From Odobenus rosmarus divergens (Eukaryota; Chordata; Mammalia; Carnivora; Odobenidae): a stretch of DNA of 64,000 nt. The translations under genes were made by a program, and so were the position numbers. The stretch lies in assembly GCF_000321225.1 (NCBI RefSeq), contig NW_004451517.1, positions 1-64,000 on the forward strand, written 5' to 3'. Under the pieces are notes generated by a model. That model worked only from the letters and a program-made list of their open reading frames with translations. It was not told where the DNA came from and searched no databases. Of this stretch, positions 55,219 to 64,000 are shown in pieces; within the stretch, counting starts at the first letter, position 1, and the number at the start of each line of letters is the position of its first letter.

Positions 55219-55275
55219 TAACTGACATACAGTTGTGCTCACTTCGGCAGCACATATATTAACTGACATACAGTT
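55219..55275. repeat. 16-bp target-site duplication pair around a U6 fragment
   Basis: TAACTGACATACAGTT occurs at 55219-55234 and again at 55260-55275 without a mismatch, with 25 bases between. This marks a reverse-transcription-mediated insertion. Confidence 0.95.
55235..55259 (+). pseudogene. RNU6: U6 snRNA 5' fragment (3'-truncated retropseudogene)
   Basis: The 25 bases match the first 25 nucleotides of mammalian U6 snRNA, the 5' stem-loop including CTTCGGCAGCACATATA. There are differences at position 7 (A for G) and at the last base. No poly-A tail and no further U6 sequence follow; the right TSD copy comes immediately. It lacks the Pol III terminator and the catalytic ACAGAGA region, so it is not a working U6 gene. 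Confidence 0.9.
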
Positions 55276-56029
55276 TTTTGGGGGCTGAGAGACTGACTTC
55301 ATTATGACATTGAATTCTCACAATGTACAGAAGCCTGGGGCCAGTGGCTGGGTCTGGACTCTCCCCGCCTCTCCTGATGGTGTGGCCTTGGGCTGATTCC
55401 TCCACCTCGTGACATACAGCACAGTGTGGGGATATTAGATACCTTATTCAGTTTCTATTCGCAGATGTAGAGACAAAAGTAGACCCATAGAGGGTCTGTA
55501 TAATTTAATTAACAAACACGATCCTATCAGTGGCTAAAAAAATGAAAGGATACATAGAGAATGTACTTTCTCTTCCATGAGATATCTATGGGACAATTTT
55601 TTTAAAGTCACAAATAAACCCTACAACCTCAATACGTTCCGAAAAAGAAATAATGCAGAACTATTTTGACAATAACATTGAAAATCAGTCATAACTAATG
55701 AAAACAAAACCCAAAAAGAAGGTAAGTATTTGTGATTCACTGACTTTGGGAAACTATCAGGCGTGCCTAGTAGGTCTAGAGACGAATAAATGTCTGCCCC
55801 CCACCCCACGATTTTCTCCCTCAGTGCACAAGCCCAGAGAAACACGGGTACGTGCTCCCAGAAAGCAGCAATGTGCTAAGCTGCTCACACGGGGCAGAGC
55901 CAATTGCCCACATCTCTTTACACCTCCTCCTTTAGGGACCTCACCATGGCAGTTTGGAGGTGGGAGGATTTACACCATGGAAGCTGGCAAACACCAATCA
56001 GGGCTCGTCATCTGAAGAGTATTTGCTGG
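55276..56029. other. AT-leaning single-copy, no firm feature
   Basis: A weak MIR-like bit lies near 55335-55410 (GGTGTGGCCTTGGGCTGATT). 55490-55740 is AT-rich and may be old LINE, not assignable. Confidence 0.35.
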
Positions 56030-56525
56030 TGCACTTCCTTTCAAAAGCCACAAAGAGAATGTTCATAGCAGTGATTCATCATCTCCCCAAATTGGGTGCT
56101 ACCTGGACGTTCATCGGCAGCAGAAGGATAGATAAAGCATGGTAGCCTTTCACGCACTAGAACACTCAGCAGAGCGAAAGTGAGCGCATGCCACCATGTA
56201 CAGCAACGTGGATGAATCCCACAGACACAAAAGAATTTGCATTTTGGGGTTCCATTTATGTAAAAGAAGCAGGCAAAACTAGTCTATGGGGTTAGAAGTC
56301 ATGATAATGGTTATGCCTGGATGGCGGGGCATGGGGCGCATCCGGAAGGGGCACCAGTGGGCTTTCAGAGGTGATGGCAATATTCCATTCCTGCATCTAA
56401 GTGCTGGTTACATGCGTACGTTTATGTGGTGAAGACTCATTGAGTTGACATTTATGATTTGATGTGTTTTGGTAAGTATGTTAATTTTCAAGAAAAAGTG
56501 TACTAAGAATATAAGATTTATGAAT
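56030..56525 (+). repeat. Old L1 3' end, sense
   Basis: GAATGTTCATAGCAGTGATT, a GGACGTTCATCGGCAGCAGA block, CATGTACAGCAACGTGGATG, AATCCCACAGACACAAAAGA, TTCCATTTATGTAAAAGAAG and TGGATGGCGGGGCATGGGGC are in full order for old L1 ORF2 end plus 3' UTR. Confidence 0.85.
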
Positions 56526-56629
56526 AAAATAGAGCACGACAAACCAAAATAAAGAATTATCTCCTAAATAATTCTCGGGCCAAAGAGAAAACCAAAAGTG
56601 AGCTGGAAAATACAATTTGTCCTGAGAAA

Positions 56630-57010
56630 TTAATCATGAGGCTGCTGATTGCAGGGTGGTTCAGAATAGTAAAACATGGAGTATCATCCAAGTGCTTAAC
56701 AGAGGAAATTGGGTAAACATATTATGGCAGAGTCATGCAATGGAATATTATGCAGTTATTAAAATTGCATTGTACAGGAAAATGTTTGATGATGTGGAGA
56801 GGTTCATAATGTATTATTAAGTGGTTATGATAGTTTTTTTAAAAACATGCATTTTATATAAGGAAAATAAGTGGATACAAGTACATCAAAACATTAATAG
56901 TCATCTCTGGATAACTGAACAGCAGGTTACAAAATTATTTTTTATTCTTTTTTTACATTTTTCAAATACCCTGTGAACATGTATTTTCACTGTAATCCCC
57001 CCAAAGTTTA
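56630..57010 (+). repeat. Second old LINE 3' end, sense
   Basis: ATGCAATGGAATATTATGCA, AATGTTTGATGATGTGGAGA and a TTTTTACATTTTTCAAATAC block are typical of old L1ME/HAL1-type 3' ends. Confidence 0.7.
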
Positions 57011-57039
57011 TTTAAAACAAGAGAGCTTTATTATTATTA

Positions 57040-57110
57040 TTATAGCACCTAGAAGGTGCCTCCAAGAGAATGAATTCCTGGTGGATGTTTGTTGAATGAC
57101 TGAGTGATTG
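57040..57110 (+). repeat. L2 3' end, sense
   Basis: ATAGCACCTAGAAGGTGCCT and GGATGTTTGTTGAATGACTG match the sense L2 terminus. Confidence 0.55.
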
Positions 57111-57339
57111 ATTGCTAGAGTGAAATTTGAATGCTGTGACAGAAGACAGGGGACAGGGACGTTTTCCTGGAGGATATGGGGAGAATGGCAGTGAATAATC
57201 ACCGTTTGTGGGAGGAGAGAGGAATAAAGAGGATTGTGGTTTGGGGGACTCAGAAGCTTTCCAGGTTTAGAAACAGCTGGACAGAGCAGAATGGACAGGG
57301 TTTTACGAGTGTGATTTTTGACAACAGGAGACTCTGCCC

Positions 57340-57660
57340 TACCCCTTGACCTTTTGCGGCCCCCAGGGTTACAGAGGGTGGTATACTTCATCCGTTTTCA
57401 TTTAATAAGTGATAACTTATGGACAGAAACTAAGAGAATGCCAGCTGGAAGAGGTTGTGAGGGTCTCCTGTTAAATATCTGGACAATTCGAGAGCCGGTT
57501 CTTGAACCACTGATGGTCTGTAATCAGCCATTGCAGAGCATTTACACCCTGGGAACTGGTAAACGCTACGAACCAGGGGATTTCTGCCCCTTTGCTCTGA
57601 AGAGCTGGCTTACCAACACAGCCCTGGATTTCATCTGCTGTTCATAAAATCACTGCAGCA
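57340..57660. other. Repeat-free block, possible regulatory element
   Basis: TTTCATTTAATAAGTGATAA and AAATATCTGGACAATTCGAG give AT-rich sites. A 109-codon plus frame crosses it with no family match. Weak case. Confidence 0.25.
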
Positions 57661-58164
57661 CTCAAAAAATCCCCTGTTAATTCTGGTGGGGGTTAGGGTT
57701 TAAGATGCACTGTGCACACAACCTGCTTCCGTCAACCCAGGGTAGCCCCCCCACCCAGTAAAGCTCCACAGGAGAGCTGGCTTGGGCCTAGCGGCCCTTT
57801 TGTACACTATAGCTCCTGCCCACCAGCCCCTCAACAGATGGGAGACCCCCCACTCTAGCCCCGTTACCCAAAGCCTCCTGGCATTTCTCCCCATGTCCAA
57901 ACCTGCCCACCAGTCGGTTCCTGTGATTCCTCTGCTGAGGTGGTCATGAGTGTGGGAGTGGGGCCAGACCATGGCAGTTTGTGAAATCCTTTGGGGGCAA
58001 ATGATGCCTCTTTATGCGGAGGGTGAATGCCCCAGACCAGCCACTGGGGAAAAGTAAACTGTAGGAGAAGCCACCAATCACCCTACAAATAGTAACTTCC
58101 TTCTGAGCTGTATCTCAAAGAGATTAAGTTAGCTGTGTGACCTGAAGAAGACACTTTCTGAAAG
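57661..58164. other. No recognisable feature
   Basis: Single-copy; short frames only. Confidence 0.4.
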
Positions 58165-58305
58165 AGAGGAGCTCTCTCCTCCCCCCACTTCCCTCCCCCC
58201 TCCCCCCTCCCCCCTGCTCCCCTTCCTCTCCTCCTGCCCTCCCTTCCCCCCCCATCCCGTCTCCCCTCTTTCTGTCTCCTTCCCTTCTTCCCTTGCCTTC
58301 CAGCA
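58165..58305. repeat. C/T tract with CCCCCCT units
   Basis: About 140 bases of nearly pure pyrimidine. Runs of six C at 58181-58186, 58195-58200, 58202-58207 and 58209-58214 make a short-loop quadruplex motif on the minus strand and an i-motif on the plus strand. Confidence 0.85.
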
Positions 58306-58984
58306 AACTGCAGCTGTCCTGGGCTCTGTGCTGGGCTGGGCCTGCAGGGGGTACAGCCCCTCCCAGCCCACGCACCCCACTATCTGACATATGCTCATCA
58401 CGATGACCTGTAATCAGAAGGGTGACCACAGACGGTGGCTCAGCCTGGAACATTCTTCTCCTACCTCCCCCAGCCGTCCATCACCTCTGCTTTCAGCTGG
58501 GCAAGTCTCTCTCTTCCTCAGGGCCGCCTTGCCAAATGCACCAATTTTTATGCCTCAAAGGTTTAACAGTAACATCCCCCAAATATCTGTTGAACACCTA
58601 CTATGTGTCAGGCTTACGTGAGATGTGACAAACCCCTTTCTTGTTTTCTTTAGGCCTCTGCCTCAAAGCACCTGAACTTCCTTCCTTCTAGCACCTTCTA
58701 TGTGCCTCCCTCGGACTTATATAGAGCTTGTGGCATGGTGGGAGCTTGGTATAGATTGAGGGCCCACTACGTTCTATTTCTGTTAGTCACTCACTGAATA
58801 TTTACCCACAGCCACTGTTGACAGCCCCGAGCCTGCTGAAAAAGATGTGGATTTGCCTCGACTGAGGGTCTGACACGTTTTTTTCTTCCCTCTCCCTTCC
58901 TGCTTCAGCTCAATTTTCCCAGAAAGTGATATTTTCCAACTTGATGAACAGATGCCATTTTTACCTTTGATCAAGGCTAAGAAC
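58306..58984. other. Mostly single-copy, one L2 piece
   Basis: An antisense L2 end lies at 58565-58620 (ATATCTGTTGAACACCTACT, TATGTGTCAGGCTTACG). Otherwise nothing recognised. Confidence 0.5.
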
Positions 58985-59330
58985 TGCGATCGAGATGTGG
59001 GGCGTCAGGCTTCAGTGTTGTAATAAAATTACACTCATTAACGTAGTGCTGCAGGTGTCCCGGGGTTCCTTTATCTGCACATGTTTTGCTCATGAAATTT
59101 CTGCACTCAGCACTCACTGACGCAGCCATTAATTGCCAAGACCTCCGAGCTCTGACCCACTTGGCAGATCGATGCAATGGAGTGCGAGCTTCTCAAACGT
59201 TCCCAAATTTTCTGGTCATGAGAACAAGCTGGTGGCAGACAGGGTGGCCGAAAGTGCCCGATAGTTTATCTTGATGGCATTGGGATGGCGATTACTCATA
59301 ATTCCATGGAAAACCCTAATATTGTTTCAG
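58985..59330. promoter_or_regulatory. Candidate conserved non-coding element
   Basis: Repeat-free, with many AT-rich homeodomain-like cores: TTGTAATAAAATTACACTCA then TTAACG near 59018-59045, CCATTAATTGCCAAG at 59127-59141, and GATTACTCATAATTCCATGG near 59291. GATCGATGCAATGGAG and retained CpGs add to the impression. No coding frame. Conservation not tested. Confidence 0.4.
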
Positions 59331-59934
59331 GAAGTGGTGTTCTTTTCTCCAAGTAGGGGTATTTGGAGAAGGAGCACTCACAGGACAGTTGGACTGGGAA
59401 AAACAATGGCTTCCCAGCGAAACAAACACCAGTCGTCTAGTGGAAGGGCTCCAACCTCGAGGCCAAGAGAAACCACCACCTCTGAGACACGCCACCAAAA
59501 TCCACCTTCCGCAAACAGTCTGTGTAATTCTGGCCAGTCGAGCTGGAGGCTTTGTTTGCCTTCAGATAATTAATCCGACTGCAGTGGGTTCGTGGGCTCT
59601 GAGCACCCGACCTGGCTGGGGTGGGAGGAACCATCCTGAGGGCCCCAGCTCCCGAGTTTTCTGCCCAGATGGGCTTCCTGGGAGCACCATGGCCATTTTC
59701 CTTCTGGAGACACACAGCTTCTCCACCCTGAAGCTGGCCAAGCAGGCCCCATCTTTGTAAGCAGCATCAGCCAGACTTATTTCCTTATTAATTATTAATT
59801 AATAATAAGCCACTCATTTCCTTGCCTCCATCACCACCTGCCACCTCTAGCCTCAGCCGGTGTGCTGCTCTGTGTGATGAGCGGTTACACACGTGGGGTC
59901 TTCCCTGCACCACCTGGGGTGGGATCTTTACCCT
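59331..59934. other. Single-copy, no gene recognised
   Basis: A 123-codon plus frame (59389-59760) overlaps a 92-codon minus frame; no family match. An AT-palindromic run TTATTAATTATTAATTAATA lies at about 59784-59806. Confidence 0.4.
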
Positions 59935-60095
59935 GCGCCTCTAGCTCTGTGATCTCAGACATGTTGGCTCACCTTTCTGTTCCTTTGGTTCGTCATTTAT
60001 AAAATGGTGACAGTGATGATAACCAACACCCAGACTGAACTCGGGATTAAATATGGTAATTTGCATAATGCCATTAGCGCTTGGTACTGGGAGGC
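59935..60095 (+). repeat. MIR
   Basis: TCTGTGATCTCAGACATGTT, GTTCGTCATTTATAAAATGG and AATATGGTAATTTGCATAAT follow MIR order. Confidence 0.65.
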
Positions 60096-60309
60096 AGGGT
60101 AATGGTGGCAAGTGGGGGCCTCTGTGACTATTGAAACATACCTCCATGTCCCCCCTTCCTCTCTTCCCTTTGTCCCTGCCTTGACTCAAGCTGTTATCCT
60201 GCTCCAGGGGGGCCAGGGGACAGCTTCTGATGGGGCTTTCTGCTTCCTCCCCTGCCCCCGGAAACCCGTTCTGCAGGTTTCAGCCAGAGGGAACTTTTAA
60301 ACATTGCTT

Positions 60310-60450
60310 TAGTTTCCAAGAATGTCATTCAAATTATCACACACTTGGTGGCTCGAAACAACAGATATTTATCCTCCTATCTTTCTGGAGGTCAGAGTCT
60401 GAAATCAAGATGCCAGCAGAGCTGGGCCCCCTCCTGAGGCTCTAGACAAA
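60310..60450 (-). repeat. MaLR (MLT1-type) LTR fragment, antisense
   Basis: CTTGGTGGCTCGAAACAACA, GATATTTATCCTCCTATCTT and GGAGGTCAGAGTCTGAAATC match the antisense end of the LTR group at 14930-15375. Truncated. Confidence 0.6.
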
Positions 60451-60590
60451 TCCCTAAGACCCCCGTTCTGTGCATTCCCATGGACTCAGTCAATGATGGA
60501 TCCTGGGGGTGGGGGGGTTGGCAGTGAGACCTGACAGGGGCACTGTCTTGACACTGATGTTGCAAAAACTGTTAATAACTGTCATAAGGA

Positions 60591-60787
60591 GGGTGCCTGG
60601 GTGGCTCAGTCGTTAAGCGTCTGCCTTCGGCTCAGGTCATGATCCCAGGGTCCTGGTATCGAGCCCCGCATTGGGCTCCCTGCTCGGCGGGAAGCCTGCT
60701 TCTCCCTCTCCTACTCTCCCTGCTTGTGTTCCCTCTCTCACTGTGTCTCTCCCTGTCAAATAAATAAATAAAATCTTTAAAAAAAAA
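60591..60787 (+). mobile_element. CAN SINE, sense
   Basis: Starts GGGTGCCTGGGTGGCTCAGT, has a CT-rich stretch and ends AAATAAATAAATAAAATCTT plus A-run. The TSD is 17 bp at 60574-60590 and 60788-60804 with one T/C mismatch. Confidence 0.97.
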
Positions 60788-60965
60788 AATAACTGTCACA
60801 AGGAGAATGCAGTCAGAGCAGTGCCCAGGGGCCAGGCCAGGTGTGCCTGTAGGTCAGGATAGGATCCAGATTGTATTCTAATTGTGATGAAAAAAAAAAA
60901 TCACTGAAGGTTTTGAGCAAGGAGCAAATGATCCAATTTGTACTCTACAAAAGTCTCCCTCGCTT

Positions 60966-61153
60966 AGGGTTGCCGAATTTAGCAAACAAAAATACAAGGT
61001 GCCCAGTTAAGTTTCAGTTTCAGATCAATAACAAATACATTTTAAGCCTAAGTATGGGCTAAATTGGGATATACTTATGCTAAAAATGTATTTGTTATTG
61101 ATCTGAAACTCACGCTCAACTTGACATCCTGTATTTTGTGCAGGGATCTGGCT
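60966..61153. repeat. Palindromic hAT element (MER53-like), copy B
   Basis: Starts AGGGTTGCCGAATTTAGCAA. Two arms (ATCAATAACAAATACATTTT and AAAATGTATTTGTTATTGAT) are reverse complements around a GCCTAAGTATGGGCTAAATT-type centre. The right end has GGGATCTGGC. Confidence 0.75.
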
Positions 61154-61309
61154 GTGGCTCCTGCATGAAGAGAGGGTCAGAGGAGGGCAAGGCTGGAGAC
61201 TGGACACCACGAGTCTGGGCCATTGCCCAAGGGGGCAAGGATGGCGGCTTGGGTGAGGTGGCGTCCATGCAGATGGAGAGCAGGGAACGGAGTGGAGAAT
61301 GTTTTAATA

Positions 61310-61495
61310 ACAGCTCACATCTATGAGTGCTTTATCTGTATTATCTCATTTAATCTGTACAATAACTGTCTAAGGTGGGTATTGTACCCACTATACAGAT
61401 GAGAAAAACAGAGGCCTGGAGAGTAACTAGCTAGTTTGTGGGAGAACCAGGATTCAAGGCAGTTTCCCAGGGTCTAGTCCTAACTATTCTAAGAT
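61310..61495 (-). repeat. MIR, antisense
   Basis: CATCTATGAGTGCTTTATCT, TATTATCTCATTTAATCTGT, CCACTATACAGATGAGAAAA and GAACCAGGATTCAAGGCAGT follow antisense MIR order. Confidence 0.85.
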
Positions 61496-61909
61496 AGTGC
61501 TTGTGTAGACAGACCCCCCCACACACACCGTAGCCCCCTACGCTGCCCCCTGCACTGAGATCCCAGCTGTGCGGAGGACGGGGTGTGGGCAGATGGGAGC
61601 AGTGGGACAGTGCAGGGGCCCCTCCACGGAGGGACGAAGGCCGTCCAGGGCAGTGACGGTGGGATGGAGAAGTGGAGAGGGGGCACTCCATATTCAAGAG
61701 AATTGGGGAGATAGACGTGGCCCCTCGGCACTCAGCTGTTTGCCTGGAAATGAGCTGTCTGCACCCCTGCTCCTAAGACACGCAGAAACATGAGGGGCCT
61801 GTGAAGAACTGTCTCCCCACACCCTCCCCGCAGGCAGGGGAATGGACTGTGGGGTGGCACCAGGGAGCCCTCTCTGAACCCTGCCCGGAGTCACCCTGGC
61901 GCCGCCCTG
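61496..61909. other. Single-copy GC-rich, no gene recognised
   Basis: Overlapping short frames only. Confidence 0.4.
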
Positions 61910-62150
61910 ACGGCGGTGTGCACAGACGTCACCTGGGGGTCCGGGTCAGGGGCCCGGGAACCTGCGTTTGTAACACACTCCCAGGAGCTCCCACGCTCCT
62001 GCAGCGGGGGGCAGGGCTCTAGGTCAGTGGTCCTCAAAGTCTGGTGCCGAGACCAGCTGCATCCGTGTCACCTGGGCCGCACTCTGGGCTTACCCATCAA
62101 GGTGTGCTGTGACAAGCCCTCCAGGTGAGGCTGATGCTCACTGAGTGTGG
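61910..62150. repeat. MER5A-like hAT relics (one or two)
   Basis: GTCAGTGGTCCTCAAAGTCT at 62022 and GACAAGCCCTCCAGGTGAGG at 62112 match the two ends of a MER5A-type element with the middle shortened. 61930-62010 (GGAACCTGCGTTTGTAACAC) looks like a second fragment. Confidence 0.65.
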
Positions 62151-62639
62151 AGAGCTGAGAGCCTACGCAGCTTCGACAGAGGAGGGGCCCCCCCTGGAGG
62201 AGGGGTGGGGAGCTGCAGGCCCCAGTACTTCCCAGCAAATGTAGAGACAGAGAGGAAGGGGGTGCGCCTCCAGACACTGTCCCACAAAGCTCTCCCCCAG
62301 GGAGGTTCACACAGAGCCGTCCATCTGTCCGTCTAGCTGGCTCCCTGGTCAAGACTTTGGGCGTCACACTAATTTCTCTACATGAGACTTGGGCACCCCT
62401 GAGCCACCGGCCTCTCGCACTTCATGCAGGGAAGAGAGCCGCAGTAAATGCCCCCTCCCCACGATCACTGGGGAGGCGATGCTGTTTCCCGTGGGTCACC
62501 GTTTTGGGGCCTCTTGCCCCTGCCTCTAGCCGCGTGCACCTGGGGCCCCTGGTGGGAGTGTTGGGAGCCGGTCCTCCTCGTCCCTTGTTCACTTATGTCA
62601 GATGAGTCAGGTCACCTTGGCACCCAGTCTCACAGTTGG
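62151..62639. other. Single-copy GC-rich, no gene recognised
   Basis: No repeat anchor, no supported frame. Confidence 0.4.
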
Positions 62640-62745
62640 GTCACATTCAAATAAACAATGGCTGAGGGGCAAAAATAATTGCAAAGCAATTTCAATTTTT
62701 TGCTGAAATCTCTCAAAAAGGCTCAAGGAGCTCCCAGTCTTGGTG
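62640..62745. promoter_or_regulatory. Candidate short regulatory element
   Basis: A FOX-like ATAAACA (62651-62657) overlaps a SOX-like AACAATGG (62654-62661). A 13-base palindrome-like ATTGCAAAGCAAT follows at 62678-62690. Single-copy, AT-rich within a GC-rich flank. Conservation not tested. Confidence 0.3.
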
Positions 62746-63079
62746 CACACTGACACTCTGTGACACCCGCTATCCAGGAGGGGCCCGCCCCACCCTTTGC
62801 TAAAACTCCCAGTGTCACCAAGGCTCAGCCAAGTGGGAGAACCTCCCCAGATTTGCTCCCAGCCCACCCTCCTCTCGCCCCCCGCCCTGAGTCCCCTTTA
62901 CCTTGCGCTTCTCTTCATTCCCTCTCTGCTTCTGCTTCCTGCCCTTCCCCATCACTCGTGAATCCTGTTTTCAGGACAAGGACCAGAAATGAGCTGGCAA
63001 AGCCACAGGTTCTTCTTGACAGATAGAAGGAAGGACAGGAGTTGTGGGTTTGCCTATTAATTTGGGGGAACACACTGGT
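62746..63079. other. No recognisable feature
   Basis: Single-copy, CT-leaning on the plus strand. Confidence 0.4.
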
Positions 63080-63190
63080 CTGCCAACATTCCTTAGTGCT
63101 CACTACGTGCCAGGCATTGTGTGAGGCCCGTGGGGGCAAAGATACTGAAACGAGAGGTTGAGAAAGGGCTGTGGTTGGAGGCAAGTGTGA
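63080..63190 (-). repeat. L2 3' end, antisense
   Basis: TTCCTTAGTGCTCACTACGT, GCCAGGCATTGTGTGAGGCC and a GGCAAAGATACTGAAACG block follow antisense L2 order. Confidence 0.65.
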
Positions 63191-63224
63191 GGCAATGACA
63201 ATAAAGGTCAAGACAGCGCGTAAG

Positions 63225-63480
63225 AACCTTGGCCAATACTAAGTACCAACCAGCTGCTAGATTCTGTTCTCAGTCAGTAACGTGGGTTAACCTGTTTGAT
63301 TCTTGTAACAAAACTGTGGTTTAGGTACTGATGGGAGCTCTCATTTTATAGGTGATGAAACCAAAGAACAGAGAGGTTACTTATTTGCTTAAGGTCACAC
63401 AGCAGGTAAGAGGTAGAGCTGGGATTCTAATCGGGGACTTCTGGATTCCAGAATCTGGCTCTTTCCCACAGTGCTATCCA
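63225..63480 (-). repeat. MIR, antisense
   Basis: GGTGATGAAACCAAAGAACA, CTTAAGGTCACACAGCAGGT, a GGTAGAGCTGGGATTCTAAT block and CCAGAATCTGGCTCTTTCCC are in antisense MIR order, nearly full length. Confidence 0.85.
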
Positions 63481-63489
63481 CACAGAAGG

Positions 63490-63600
63490 CTGTGGGGTGA
63501 GAGACGGGATTTTGAACAGCCCGGGAAAGCATGCTAGGGCACCAGGGAAGGCTTCCTGGAGGAGGCAAAGCCTGAGCTGAGTCTTCAAAGATCAAATGGT
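63490..63600 (-). repeat. L2 fragment, antisense
   Basis: CAGGGAAGGCTTCCTGGAGG, AGGCAAAGCCTGAGCTGAGT and CTTCAAAGATCAAATGG match internal antisense L2. It may be the same L2 as 63080-63190, split by the MIR. Confidence 0.65.
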
Positions 63601-64000
63601 TTGTCAGAGTTCCTCTGTCTCTGTCACATCTAGCATCTACGCTGTGCCTGGATTAAGGCAGGACATGGAGGTCAAGGGGAAGGAAGGTGGCCAAGATACC
63701 CAGAGGGATGTTTCTGGACTGTGACTTGAACAAGGGAAGGAAATATAAAAAACTTAACAACAACAACAAAACCACAGAAAATTTGCTGACACGTGCATCT
63801 TCAAAGTTGAGCAGTTTGGCAGCCTTCAGGCATATGGTTGTATCTAGTGGGTCATTTGACAGCAGCAAGACTTGACTCTTCTCCCATGATCTCTAGGCTT
63901 TTCTTATTTCTAGTTGGTTTCATTCCAAAGCAGGCCAGGTTCCAAATGACAACAGAGATCGCCTCCAACCGCCCTGAGCCTCCATCGCCTCCACAGCTGG
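63601..64000. other. No recognisable feature
   Basis: An ACAACAACAACAAAACCA-type run at about 63758-63775; otherwise single-copy without a supported frame. Confidence 0.4.

Noticed and set aside
59784..59806. AT palindrome TTATTAATTATTAATTAATA considered as an origin or regulatory operator
   Set aside because: Simple low-complexity AT run; no further structure around it supports a function.

Overview
This is nuclear DNA from a mammal, and I find no protein-coding gene in it that I would defend. The organism is most likely an arctoid carnivore (bear, seal or mustelid group). The main evidence is twelve copies of the carnivore tRNA-Lys-derived SINE (CAN SINE) with the non-canid head GGGGCGCCTGGGTGGCTCAG, a CT-rich stretch and an AAATAAATAAAATCTT tail. 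L1 3' ends of carnivore type, including one with a doubled 3' UTR, agree with this. The arctoid assignment is inference from recalled repeat families, not a search.

Layout. Positions 1-9070 are AT-rich and dominated by LINE-1. They hold a truncated young L1 3' end cut by the window edge, and an old sense-strand L1 ORF2 (2161-3850) interrupted by a SINE and by a younger L1, each with target-site duplications (TSDs). A decayed hAT-type transposase lies on the minus strand (about 4760-5575), followed by 2.2 kb of antisense L1 and an MLT1-type LTR. Positions 9070-22970 are more GC-rich, with L2, MIR, MER5/MER53-type hAT elements and MaLR LTRs, and with single-copy blocks that look like conserved non-coding elements (12365-12700, 15425-15765, 17640-18065). 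Positions 22970-25450 are antisense L1 with an ORF1 remnant. Positions 25450-44600 carry scattered MIR, L2, LTR and hAT relics, another antisense L1 (30200-31255) and a sense L1 3' UTR (32225-32670). Positions 44600-48565 are again LINE-rich, with a second L1 ORF1 remnant, a diverged tetranucleotide tract and an internally deleted young L1. Positions 48565-64000 are mostly single-copy GC-rich DNA with old repeats, a CpG-rich block, a 25-nt U6 snRNA fragment in a perfect 16-bp TSD (55219-55275), a C-run tract able to form a minus-strand quadruplex, and further candidate regulatory elements (58985-59330, 62640-62745).

The long open frames in the GC-rich parts overlap one another on several frames, share sequence with L2 or L1 and match no protein family I know, so they are not annotated as genes. 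The window reads as an intergenic or intronic stretch of a larger, possibly developmental, locus. Repeat names come from remembered consensus sequences, so subfamily labels are approximate. Boundaries are reliable to a few bases only where a TSD is stated; elsewhere they may be off by tens of bases.
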